Shown here: in pieces, positions 17,392 to 24,638 of the stretch
How the letters are laid out: the number at the start of each line of letters is the position of its first letter
How positions within the stretch are numbered: the first letter of the stretch is position 1
NCBI RefSeq assembly: GCF_947258935.1
Contig: NZ_CAMYKH010000007.1
Location: 40,585-90,572 of the forward strand
DNA length: 49,988 nt
Direction of reading: 5' to 3'
DNA from: an uncultured Muriicola sp.
GTDB lineage: Bacteria > Bacteroidota > Bacteroidia > Flavobacteriales > Flavobacteriaceae
Made by a program: the position numbers and the translations under genes
The notes under the pieces: model-generated
The model's input: only the letters and a program-made list of their open reading frames with translations
The model's database searches: none
What the model was told of the DNA's origin: nothing

Positions 17392-17729
17392 TAAACGTCA
17401 AAATCTTTTCCAAGTTCCGAAATGACCTGAAGGATATCTTGTTTTAATACCGGGAATTTGGTTTCTATCTGGTCTTTGTTCTCAGCACTTTTTCCAAGTG
17501 TTTCAATTTCCAATGCAATGGCCCGGGTTTGTTCCATCCCAAGCAGGTCTACATTAGGCTTTATTTTATGAGCAAGCTGATATACATTTTCGTAATTTCC
17601 TTCCTCAATGGCCTTTTCAAGATCTTCAAGATCCTGTGGAACTTCTTCCAGGAATACGGTAATCACCGATAGTACGAAGTCTTCGTCACCATCTGCCATC
17701 TCATTTAATTTATCAAGACTATAGATCAT
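17391..17729 (-). CDS. HPt (histidine phosphotransfer) domain protein
   Basis: A 112-residue, all-helical, acidic protein with the HPt phosphorylation motif: His54 in [16 protein letters not shown]. The helix before it ([20 protein letters not shown]) and the helix after it are as expected for a four-helix HPt bundle. HPt proteins relay phosphate between receiver domains in hybrid two-component systems. No histidine kinase or response regulator is encoded in this window, so its partners are elsewhere. It starts immediately after the FAH gene (no spacer) and overlaps the cinA start by one base. Confidence 0.85.
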   Translation of the reverse strand: MIYSLDKLNEMADGDEDFVLSVITVFLEEVPQDLEDLEKAIEEGNYENVYQLAHKIKPNVDLLGMEQTRAIALEIETLGKSAENKDQIETKFPVLKQDILQVISELGKDFDV

Positions 17730-18341
17730 CTATTTAATTTTTAAGCGCAATAATTCTTTCCCTTCCAAACTTCCCGAAAGGTAGTCATTTGGACTTACTC
17801 TGCCAACACCCGCCGGGGTACCTGTAAAGAGTACATCCCCTTTTTTTAAAGTAAAGAATTTGGACACATACCCAATAAGTTCGTCAATCGTCCAAAGCAT
17901 TTGTGCCGTATCACCATTCTGAACCAGCTCATCGTTTTTGGTTAAGGTAAAATGGAGGTTCTTTAAGTCCTTGAAATCTGCTTTTGGAACCCATTTACCA
18001 ATAACTGCTGCGCCATCAAATCCTTTAGCCTTTTCCCAGGGCAGTCCTTTCTCTTTTAACTGAGCCTGAAGGTCCCTGGCAGTAAAATCAATTCCCAGAC
18101 CTATTTCATCGTAATATTTGTGGGCAAACTTTGGATCAATGTGCTTACCCACTTTTTTGATCTTTACCAGAACTTCAACTTCATAATGGATATCCTGTGA
18201 GAATTCCGGAATATAAAAATCCTGATCTTTTGGCAACACAGCAGAATCTGGCTTGATAAAAACGACCGGGTCTGTTGGCCGTTCATTAGACAATTCCTTT
18301 ATATGCTCTGCATAATTGCGTCCAATACAGATAATTTTCAT
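17730..18341 (-). CDS. Fumarylacetoacetate hydrolase-family protein (FAHD1-like)
   Basis: A 203-residue enzyme of the FAH superfamily. Opening MKIICIGRNYAEHIKEL, metal ligands Glu54 and Glu56 (IHYEVEVLVK) and Asp85 (GLGIDFTARD), and the closing VLFTGTPAGVG are all diagnostic. Short single-domain members of this type act as acylpyruvate hydrolases, oxaloacetate decarboxylases or oxaloacetate enol-keto tautomerases; which applies is not decidable here. It is 21 bases from the exonuclease gene upstream and adjacent to the HPt gene downstream. Confidence 0.9.
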   Translation of the reverse strand: MKIICIGRNYAEHIKELSNERPTDPVVFIKPDSAVLPKDQDFYIPEFSQDIHYEVEVLVKIKKVGKHIDPKFAHKYYDEIGLGIDFTARDLQAQLKEKGLPWEKAKGFDGAAVIGKWVPKADFKDLKNLHFTLTKNDELVQNGDTAQMLWTIDELIGYVSKFFTLKKGDVLFTGTPAGVGRVSPNDYLSGSLEGKELLRLKIK

Positions 18342-18362
18342 TGCCTATACGCTTAATTTCTA

Positions 18363-19136
18363 TTAAAGTTTGTTATTGAGCTTGCTCAATTTTATTTGTG
18401 TGAGGACCTTTTTGGTATACAAGGGGAAATCGGCATTCAGTATCCAACCAAAATAACCCGGCTCCTCCTCTAAAACAAGTCTCACCTTTTTTCCTTTATG
18501 TTTCCCAAAGGTGAAGATCTCCTCCTCATCTTCATCCAAGCCAATAAAGCCAGCAAAATCTACGCTCCGTTTGTGTGTAGAAAATGCAGCAAGTTTTTTT
18601 ATGTTGTTTTCCAGTTCCGGATAACGTTCTAACTGAGATAGCAACACTTCATAGGTGGCTTCAGTATCTGCCTTGGCACTGTGTGCATCGGTCAGATCTT
18701 TATCACAATAGAATTTGTATGCTGCAGAGAGAGTTCGCTGTTCCATTTTATGGAAAATAGTCTGAACATCTACAGATACCATACTCTTCATATCAAAATC
18801 AATATCGGCTCTTAGCATTTCTTCGGCTAGGAGAGGAATATCAAAACGGTCAGAATTAAATCCTGCCAGATCACTATCTTTTATAAACTGATAGATCTCT
18901 TTGGACAAGGCCTTGAAAGTTGGTTCGTTAGCCACCTTTTCGTTTGAAATACCATGTATAGCCACTACTACTGCAGGGATCTCACATTCCGGATTTACTA
19001 GCCAGGTACGGTGTTCCTTTTCCCCATTGGGCGATATTTTAAGGATAGATATTTCTACGATCCTGTCTTTTGCCACGTTAGTGCCTGTAGTTTCAAGATC
19101 GAAGAAGCAAATAGGTTTGCTAAGGTTTAATTCCAT
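18363..19136 (-). CDS. DnaQ-like 3'-5' exonuclease with C-terminal ExoX-like domain
   Basis: A 257-residue DEDDh exonuclease. Metal ligands can be placed at Asp13 and Glu15 (CFFDLETTGT), Asp99 (FNSDRFDIPLL), His152 and Asp157 (TDAHSAKADTEA). After residue about 205 a separate small domain reads FTFGKHKGKKVRLV...GYFGWIL, the DUF3820/ExoX C-terminal pattern seen in nucleases other than the polymerase III epsilon subunit. A role in repair or nucleic-acid trimming is more likely than replicative proofreading. The first residues to MELNLSKP and the ATG fit the family. Confidence 0.9.
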   Translation of the reverse strand: MELNLSKPICFFDLETTGTNVAKDRIVEISILKISPNGEKEHRTWLVNPECEIPAVVVAIHGISNEKVANEPTFKALSKEIYQFIKDSDLAGFNSDRFDIPLLAEEMLRADIDFDMKSMVSVDVQTIFHKMEQRTLSAAYKFYCDKDLTDAHSAKADTEATYEVLLSQLERYPELENNIKKLAAFSTHKRSVDFAGFIGLDEDEEEIFTFGKHKGKKVRLVLEEEPGYFGWILNADFPLYTKKVLTQIKLSKLNNKL

Positions 19137-19190
19137 TTTATTAAATTATATACCGCAGGTGAGATAAATAAGAGGCCTTGTTTATATGAA

Positions 19191-20549
19191 CTAAATATCC
19201 CGGTTGATGTCCCAGTTCTCGAGATAATCGGCTACTGCTTTTACAAACATGCCTCCCAACGCCCCATTTACTACCCGGTGATCATAGCTATGCGAAAGAA
19301 ACATTTTACTGCGAATCCCTATAAAATCGCCTTCAGCTGTCTCAATAACGGCAGGTACTTTGCGTATGGCTCCCAGTGCCAGGATCGCAACTTGCGGCTG
19401 ATTAATGATAGGAGTACCAAAAACACTTCCAAAGGTTCCAACGTTTGTCACCGTATAGGTCCCTTCTTTAATTTCATCGGGTTTTAGGGCATTGTTGCGT
19501 GATCTATTGGCAAGATCGTTTACAACTTTGGCCATACCTACCAAATTCAACTGGTCTGCATTCTTAATGACAGGCACAATAAGATTTCCATCGGGAAGGG
19601 CAGCAGCCATCCCAATATTGATGTTCTTCTTTTTAATTACGGTATCGCCCTCAACGGAAATATTCACCATTGGGAATTTCTTTAAGGCCTTGGCCACCGC
19701 TTCAATAAAAATAGGTGTAAAAGTGAGCTTCTCCCCTTCCCGTTTCTCAAAAACATCCTTTATTTTATTTCTCCAGCTAACCACTTTGGTCACATCTACT
19801 TCAATAAAACTCTGAACATGTGCCGAGGTTGCAATACTATTAGTCATATGTTGAGCAACAAGCTTGCCCATACGGGTCATTGGGATTACCTCATCCCCAG
19901 TGACTGACTGAGCAGTGGTAACTTTATGAGGAGTTTCTGTGAGTTGTGGAGCAGAAGGTATAGCGGTTTCCTTTTCCTCAATGACCGGGGTTGTAATGGG
20001 TTGTTTTACAGCACCTCCATTACGTCTGTTTTCCAGATACGCCAGAATATCATTCTTGGTAACTCTGCCTTCAAGGCCAGAGCCTGCAATAGATTCTAGT
20101 TCCTCAAAGGGTATCTGTTCTTGTTTGGCAATGTTTTTAACCAGTGGGGAATAAAAACGTTCTGATGCCCCGTAATCTGCAACGGGTGCCGCAACCGTTT
20201 CTTTGGCGCTTACCATTTGCTTTTCAATGGTGGACAATGCAGCTTCGGGAACAACCTCATCTGTTTGCTTTACCTCCACAACGGGTTCCGGAGAAGAAGA
20301 TTCAGTTCCCTCAACCTCAATAACGGCTACTGTCTGTCCCACTTTAATGACATCGTCTACTTCAAAAAGTCTTTCTAACAGAACACCTTCCACCTCACTT
20401 GGCACTTCAGAATCTACTTTATCGGTCGCAATCTCAAAAACTGCCTCATCCAATTCAATAGTATCTCCTACTTCCTTAAGCCAAGAAGTTAAGGTCGCTT
20501 CCGCAACGCTTTCACCCATCTGAGGTAATTTCAATTCAAACTTTGACAT
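19191..20549 (-). CDS. Dihydrolipoamide acyltransferase, E2 of a 2-oxoacid dehydrogenase
   Basis: A 452-residue E2 with one lipoyl domain (Lys44 in EIATDKVDSEVPSEVEG), a Glu/Pro/Thr-rich linker, a peripheral subunit-binding domain (about 134-172, SPLVKNIAKQ...GRVTKNDILAYL), a second linker, and the catalytic domain from about 222. The catalytic motif is HSYDHRVVNGALGG: His424 is present, but the usual Asp of HxxxDG is Asn428. One lipoyl domain and the overall sequence suggest a branched-chain-type E2; the E1 and E3 genes are not in the window. An almost perfectly symmetric TATTTTTGCAAAAATA element lies upstream. Confidence 0.92.
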   Translation of the reverse strand: MSKFELKLPQMGESVAEATLTSWLKEVGDTIELDEAVFEIATDKVDSEVPSEVEGVLLERLFEVDDVIKVGQTVAVIEVEGTESSSPEPVVEVKQTDEVVPEAALSTIEKQMVSAKETVAAPVADYGASERFYSPLVKNIAKQEQIPFEELESIAGSGLEGRVTKNDILAYLENRRNGGAVKQPITTPVIEEKETAIPSAPQLTETPHKVTTAQSVTGDEVIPMTRMGKLVAQHMTNSIATSAHVQSFIEVDVTKVVSWRNKIKDVFEKREGEKLTFTPIFIEAVAKALKKFPMVNISVEGDTVIKKKNINIGMAAALPDGNLIVPVIKNADQLNLVGMAKVVNDLANRSRNNALKPDEIKEGTYTVTNVGTFGSVFGTPIINQPQVAILALGAIRKVPAVIETAEGDFIGIRSKMFLSHSYDHRVVNGALGGMFVKAVADYLENWDINRDI

Positions 20550-20578
20550 ATTCTTATTAACCGCCTTATTAAGTACTA

Positions 20579-20594
20579 TATTTTTGCAAAAATA
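20579..20594. promoter_or_regulatory. 16-bp palindrome with two opposed TATTTTTG elements
   Basis: TATTTTTGCAAAAATA is a perfect palindrome, reading as a TAnnTTTG -7 element on either strand, about 30 bases before the E2 start. The leftward copy is a plausible E2 promoter; the rightward copy would point into the recR 3' end. Confidence 0.4.
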
Positions 20595-20636
20595 CTAAAT
20601 TTATGGACTATTTTTTAAATTTTCCATACAGTTCTA

Positions 20637-21257
20637 TCATTGTGCCTTTAGGGAATTCTCAAAGGGGATCCTATTGATGATGCTTCGCCCAAGGGTAATC
20701 TCATCAGCATATTCCAACTCATCTCCAACTGAAATTCCTCTTGCAATGGTTGAGGTATTTACCTCCAGGTCCTGTATTTGTTTAAAAATATAAAAATTCG
20801 TGGTGTCGCCTTCCATAGTTGAACTCATAGCAAAGATAAGCTCCTTGATGGTACCGCTTTTAACTTTTTCAACCAGTGAATTAATGCTAAGATCTTGTGG
20901 GCCAATTCCTTCCATAGGTGAGATCTTCCCTCCCAGCACATGATACAACCCATTGTATTGACTCGTATTCTCAATGGCCATAACATCGCGAATGTCCTCA
21001 ACCACACAAACCAAACTTGTATCTCTTTTAGGATTCGCACAGATCTCACAAAGGGCAACATCTGAGATATTATGACAATTGCTGCAGAATTTTATTTGGT
21101 TGCGCAAAGATTCTAAGGAGCGTGCCAATCTATCTGTCTGAGAAGCAGGTTGCTTCAAAAGATGCAGTACCAATCTCAAGGCCGTTCTTTTCCCTATCCC
21201 AGGTAATTGAGACATTTCGTATACTGCGTTTTCCAGAAGCTTTGAAGAAAATTCCAT
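20637..21257 (-). CDS. recR: RecR, recombination mediator protein
   Basis: A 206-residue recombination protein acting with RecO/RecF in loading RecA. An N-terminal helix-hairpin-helix ([17 protein letters not shown]), a C4 zinc finger (Cys58, Cys61, Cys70, Cys73 in [17 protein letters not shown]), a Toprim domain ([14 protein letters not shown] ... GPQDLSI), and a C-terminal Walker B-like segment ([21 protein letters not shown]) are present in the expected order and length. A TAATTTTG element is upstream on the same strand. Confidence 0.96.
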   Translation of the reverse strand: MEFSSKLLENAVYEMSQLPGIGKRTALRLVLHLLKQPASQTDRLARSLESLRNQIKFCSNCHNISDVALCEICANPKRDTSLVCVVEDIRDVMAIENTSQYNGLYHVLGGKISPMEGIGPQDLSINSLVEKVKSGTIKELIFAMSSTMEGDTTNFYIFKQIQDLEVNTSTIARGISVGDELEYADEITLGRSIINRIPFENSLKAQ

Positions 21258-21262
21258 ACGGG

Positions 21263-21270
21263 CAAAATTA
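21263..21270 (-). promoter_or_regulatory. Candidate -7 element of recR (TAATTTTG)
   Basis: Minus strand TAATTTTG matches TAnnTTTG, six bases before the recR ATG, so transcription would start at or next to the start codon. Spacing to a -33 element is not clear. Confidence 0.35.
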
Positions 21271-21315
21271 CGTACTATTTTTACTTTTTGTACTTTGGAC
21301 GGGAAATTAATTTGA

Positions 21316-22776
21316 ATGACAGCCTCCTACATTCTGCTGCTTATAGGCGCCTATTTCCTGGTCCTGGTTCTTATATCTTACGTCACCGGACGAAATGATT
21401 CCAATGCCGATTTTTTTAAGGCAGGGAAGCAGTCGCCCTGGTTTGTTGTGGCCTTTGGAATGATAGGAGCCTCCTTGTCTGGCGTTACTTTTATATCCGT
21501 TCCCGGCTGGGTAGAGTCTTCAGATTTCAGTTATATGCAAGTAGTTTTTGGCTACTTGTTTGGGTATTTCGTCATTGCCTTTGTGCTTTTACCTATATAT
21601 TATCGCCTTAATGTTACTTCCATTTACGAATACTTACAAGATCGTTTTGGTCCTGTTAGTTACAAGATAGGGGCATTGTCTTTCTTTATTTCCAGGGTTC
21701 TTGGTGCTTCCTTCAGATTGTTCCTGGTGGCAATAGTCTTACAACAGTTTGTCTTTGACGCATGGAATGTACCATTTGAACTCACTGTTGTTCTTTCTAT
21801 TTTATTGATCTGGATCTACACTTTTAGGGGAGGAATTAAGACCATTGTCTGGACAGATACATTGCAAACCCTCTTCATGCTGGTCTCAGTGGGGTTATCT
21901 ATCTATTTTATTAATCAAAAATTAGGGTGGAGTTTTACCGAATTTCTTAGTTCTGAAGAACTAAAAGAGTACAGCACTATTTTTTTTACTGATGATTTCT
22001 ATGCCAAGAATCATTTTGTAAAATCCTTCCTGGGTGGAATGTTTATTACCATCTGTATGACGGGGCTCGACCAGGACATGATGCAAAAAAATCTAACCTG
22101 CCGGAACTTAAAAGATGCCCAAAAAAACATGGTTTCGTTTAGTGTGATCCTGATCCTGGTGAACTTTGTCTTTTTATTGCTTGGAGCCTTGTTGTTCATT
22201 TATGCCCAACGCTTTGAAGTTGCCATCCCTTTGATGGATGGTGCACCAAAATCTGATCTCCTATTTCCTGAGATAGCCTTAAATAGTGGCTTGGGCAGTA
22301 TTGTAGCCAGTACGTTTATTCTTGGTTTGATTGCCGCTGCCTATAGCAGTGCAGACAGTGCCTTAACATCTCTTACCACCTCTTTTTGTGTGGACTTTTT
22401 GGGTATTGATAAAAAAGAGCAACACAAACAAAAGCAGCTGCGCAAAAGGGTGCATATTGGGATGAGTGTTCTCCTGGTATTGGTGGTGATCAGCTTTAAG
22501 TACATTTTGGACCGGAATGTCATAGACGGATTGCTTACCGTGGCTACCTATACCTATGGCCCATTATTGGGGCTGTTTGCCTTTGGTATCTGTACCAAAT
22601 ACAAAATTAAGGACAAATTAAGCTGGGTAGTGGCCATTGGCTGTGTGCTGATCATTATGCTGGTGGCAAACCTGCCGGCTGAAGCACTTGGGGGTTATCA
22701 GGTGGGTTATGAGCTCTTACCGGTCAATGGTCTGTTAACCTTTTTAGGGTTGTTGTTGATCCGAAGAAAAAAATAA
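21316..22776 (+). CDS. Sodium:solute symporter family (SSS) transporter
   Basis: A 486-residue membrane protein with about 13 hydrophobic segments. The family signatures are visible: [29 protein letters not shown] near residues 33-60, [16 protein letters not shown], the TM6-7 block [36 protein letters not shown], and [21 protein letters not shown] in TM9, which includes the Ser/Thr-rich Na+-binding region. The substrate cannot be assigned. The gene is divergent from recR and converges on the CoA-binding protein gene with only seven bases between their ends. Confidence 0.9.
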   Translation: MTASYILLLIGAYFLVLVLISYVTGRNDSNADFFKAGKQSPWFVVAFGMIGASLSGVTFISVPGWVESSDFSYMQVVFGYLFGYFVIAFVLLPIYYRLNVTSIYEYLQDRFGPVSYKIGALSFFISRVLGASFRLFLVAIVLQQFVFDAWNVPFELTVVLSILLIWIYTFRGGIKTIVWTDTLQTLFMLVSVGLSIYFINQKLGWSFTEFLSSEELKEYSTIFFTDDFYAKNHFVKSFLGGMFITICMTGLDQDMMQKNLTCRNLKDAQKNMVSFSVILILVNFVFLLLGALLFIYAQRFEVAIPLMDGAPKSDLLFPEIALNSGLGSIVASTFILGLIAAAYSSADSALTSLTTSFCVDFLGIDKKEQHKQKQLRKRVHIGMSVLLVLVVISFKYILDRNVIDGLLTVATYTYGPLLGLFAFGICTKYKIKDKLSWVVAIGCVLIIMLVANLPAEALGGYQVGYELLPVNGLLTFLGLLLIRRKK

Positions 22777-22783
22777 GATCTGG

Positions 22784-23146
22784 CTAATTATACTGCCCGG
22801 TAGCCAGCAGTACAAGCGTGCATGCAATTTCAACTTCAATACCTGCTTTCCGAAGTAGCTCGTAAAATTCAGGATTCTCTGTACCGGGATTAAAAATGAC
22901 CCTTCTGGGTTTTAGGCCAATGATAATGTTGTAATAGACTTTTTGCCTATTAGGGTTTAAATAAAGAGTAATGGTATCTATATCATTAAACGTATCGAAC
23001 CTTTTCAAAATTTTAACACCTGCCACGCTACCTTCTTTTGCACCGAAGGCTACGGTTTTCACTGATGCTTCCACCAGTCTTTTAATAGCAATATAGCTAT
23101 ATCTGGATGGTTTTAAAGAAGCTCCGAATACCAAGGTCTTTTTCAT
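22784..23146 (-). CDS. CoA-binding domain protein
   Basis: A 120-residue single-domain Rossmann protein of the CoA_binding_2 type. KKTLVFGASLKPSRYSYIAIKRL gives the nucleotide-binding first strand and helix, and PRRVIFNPGTENPEFYELLRKAGIEVEIACTLVLL the last strand with the conserved Asn-Pro-Gly-Thr-Glu and a Cys. Such stand-alone domains bind CoA in structural studies, but no cellular role is established. It has a 277-base upstream gap that contains the small-RNA candidate on the other strand. Confidence 0.85.
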   Translation of the reverse strand: MKKTLVFGASLKPSRYSYIAIKRLVEASVKTVAFGAKEGSVAGVKILKRFDTFNDIDTITLYLNPNRQKVYYNIIIGLKPRRVIFNPGTENPEFYELLRKAGIEVEIACTLVLLATGQYN

Positions 23147-23179
23147 AAGCTGAAAGGGATGTTAAAGTGTGTTAAGTAC

Positions 23180-23205
23180 TGTAACGTATTGCAATAATTC
23201 TCGTC
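23180..23205 (+). promoter_or_regulatory. ECF-type promoter match TGTAAC-N16-CGTC
   Basis: TGTAAC at 23180-23185 and CGTC at 23202-23205 with a 16-base spacer. The -35 context CTGTAACGTAT resembles the two promoters next to the second ECF sigma gene (CTGTAACCTAT and CTGTAACCCAT, each 17 bases from CGTC). No protein gene lies downstream on this strand. Confidence 0.5.
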
Positions 23206-23211
23206 TCTTGT

Positions 23212-23320
23212 ATTAGAATATAACGCATTCATTGGGACGCTGTATTTTAGTTAATGGTTAGTGTTTAGTGCAGCTTAACAATGGTAGAAACCTCGATGCA
23301 ACCATCGGGGTTTCTTATTT
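23212..23320 (+). ncRNA. Candidate small RNA of about 110 bases, ECF-dependent
   Basis: Bounded by the promoter match just upstream and by the hairpin ending at 23314. It contains no good reading frame. The start is estimated as about seven bases after CGTC and the end from the T-rich stretch after the hairpin. Prediction rests on the spacing of two signals that have no other partner; no homology was checked. Confidence 0.38.
23287..23314 (+). terminator. Orphan terminator-like hairpin
   Basis: GAAACCTCGATG / CATCGGGGTTTC forms a 12-bp stem (one T-G wobble) with a CAAC tetraloop, followed by TTATTT on the plus strand. No plus-strand protein gene ends nearby. The T-tract is interrupted, so an attenuator or processing hairpin is an alternative. 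Confidence 0.6.
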
Positions 23321-23423
23321 AAGTCTGTTGGATCTCAGTGAATACTTAAATATAAATTTGTCAATCGGACCATGTTTTCTGCTCGAGATGTTTCCACTAG
23401 AAGGTTCTAATGGGTACATTGCT

Positions 23424-24431
23424 TTACCAGCGCATAATAACACTTCCCCAGGTAAATCCACTTCCAAAGGCCGCTAGCACTACCAGGTCACCTTCTTTGA
23501 TTCTATCTTTTTCCCAGGCTTCAGTTAAAGCAATAGGAATAGAGGCCGCGGTGGTATTACCGTAATTCATGATATTATTGTATACCTGATCATCAGACAA
23601 CCCAAATTTCCTTTGGATGAACTGAGAGATACGAAGATTGGCCTGGTGAGGGATCAGCATATCAATATCCTTTACATCTAATTTATTCTTTTTGAGCCCT
23701 TCCATAATGACCTCTGAGAAACGCACCACAGCATTCTTAAATACCAATTGTCCATTCATATAAGGGTAATACGACACATCATCAGGATCGTTGTCCTTCA
23801 AAATATCCGATACCCATCGATGCCCAATACCTGGTGCAAGGAGGGAGAGTTCTTCTGCATACTGGCCTTCCGAATGTAAATGCGTAGACAGTATCCCTTT
23901 TTTAGGATCCTCTTCGCGCGTTAGGATTGCTGCCCCGGCCCCATCACCAAAAATCACTGACACTCCCCTACCGCGTGTTGTAAAGTCGAGTCCTCCGGAA
24001 TGCAATTCTGACCCTATCACCAGAATATTCTTGTACATCCCACTTTTGATATATTGGTCGGCTATGGAAATAGCATATACAAAACCAGAACATTGATTTC
24101 TCACATCTAGAGCTCCTACAGTTTTAATATCCAGATCTCGTTGCACCAAAACCCCCGCCCCGGGAAAATAATAATCCGGACTTAGGGTGGCAAAGACAAT
24201 AAAATCGATGTCATCCTTATCAATACCCGCTCTTTCAATAGCAATTTTGGCAGCTTTTACGCCCATGATAGTTGTGGTATCCTTCCCTTTAACTACGTGC
24301 CTGCGTTCCTTGATACCGGTGCGTTCCTGTATCCAGGCATCGTTAGTATCCATCAGTTTGGATAGATCTTCGTTAGTCACCACATTATCTGGCACATAAA
24401 AGCCAAGACCCGATATTCTTGAATTATACAT
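23424..24431 (-). CDS. Beta-ketoacyl-ACP synthase III family enzyme (FabH-like)
   Basis: 335 residues from the ATG giving MYNSRISGLGFYVPDNVVTN, the normal N-terminus of the family; the longer upstream reading adds 35 unrelated residues. The Cys-His-Asn triad is complete: Cys114 (RNQCSGFVYA), His262 (LIPHQANLRI) and Asn292 (NYGNTTAASIP). GDGAGAAIL and the terminal AFGSGFTWGSVIMRW are typical. KAS III condenses acyl-CoA with malonyl-ACP to start fatty-acid synthesis, but this gene is not next to plsX, rpmF or acc genes, so it may be a paralogue used for branched or specialised starters. Confidence 0.9.
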   Translation of the reverse strand: MYNSRISGLGFYVPDNVVTNEDLSKLMDTNDAWIQERTGIKERRHVVKGKDTTTIMGVKAAKIAIERAGIDKDDIDFIVFATLSPDYYFPGAGVLVQRDLDIKTVGALDVRNQCSGFVYAISIADQYIKSGMYKNILVIGSELHSGGLDFTTRGRGVSVIFGDGAGAAILTREEDPKKGILSTHLHSEGQYAEELSLLAPGIGHRWVSDILKDNDPDDVSYYPYMNGQLVFKNAVVRFSEVIMEGLKKNKLDVKDIDMLIPHQANLRISQFIQRKFGLSDDQVYNNIMNYGNTTAASIPIALTEAWEKDRIKEGDLVVLAAFGSGFTWGSVIMRW

Positions 24432-24638
24432 AAATGGTAGATTTTCTTCTAAGACCAAAGAGGGTACCTTTCGACCTTTGTTTAGTTTCGTAATCCTAAA
24501 ATACCTATTCTCAGGAAGCCTTCCTAGTAAATCCACAAAAGAATATGCCCTTTAAATCTAAGAGCTGCCATTTCTCTATTGGACACTTTGATATTCAGAG
24601 GTATTTGTAGTAACTTACCTCTCTTCAAAATCATAAAA

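Larger units (their letters stand above)
23147..23423. other. 277-base non-coding gap with an orphan promoter and hairpin
   Basis: No convincing gene is seen on either strand. The plus strand holds an ECF-type promoter match and, about 100 bases on, a terminator-like hairpin, described separately. A 13-codon reading frame overlaps the hairpin but has no supporting features. Confidence 0.6.

Noticed and set aside
23268-23477. Plus-strand 69-codon reading frame in the CoA-binding / KAS III gap
   Set aside because: It has no ATG with context, overlaps the terminator-like hairpin and the 3' end of the KAS III gene on the other strand, and its translation has no domain-like features.
24432-24536. 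N-terminal extension of the KAS III enzyme
   Set aside because: The family starts at the strand R-I-S-G-L-G; the extra 35 residues are not conserved-looking and would be unusual.
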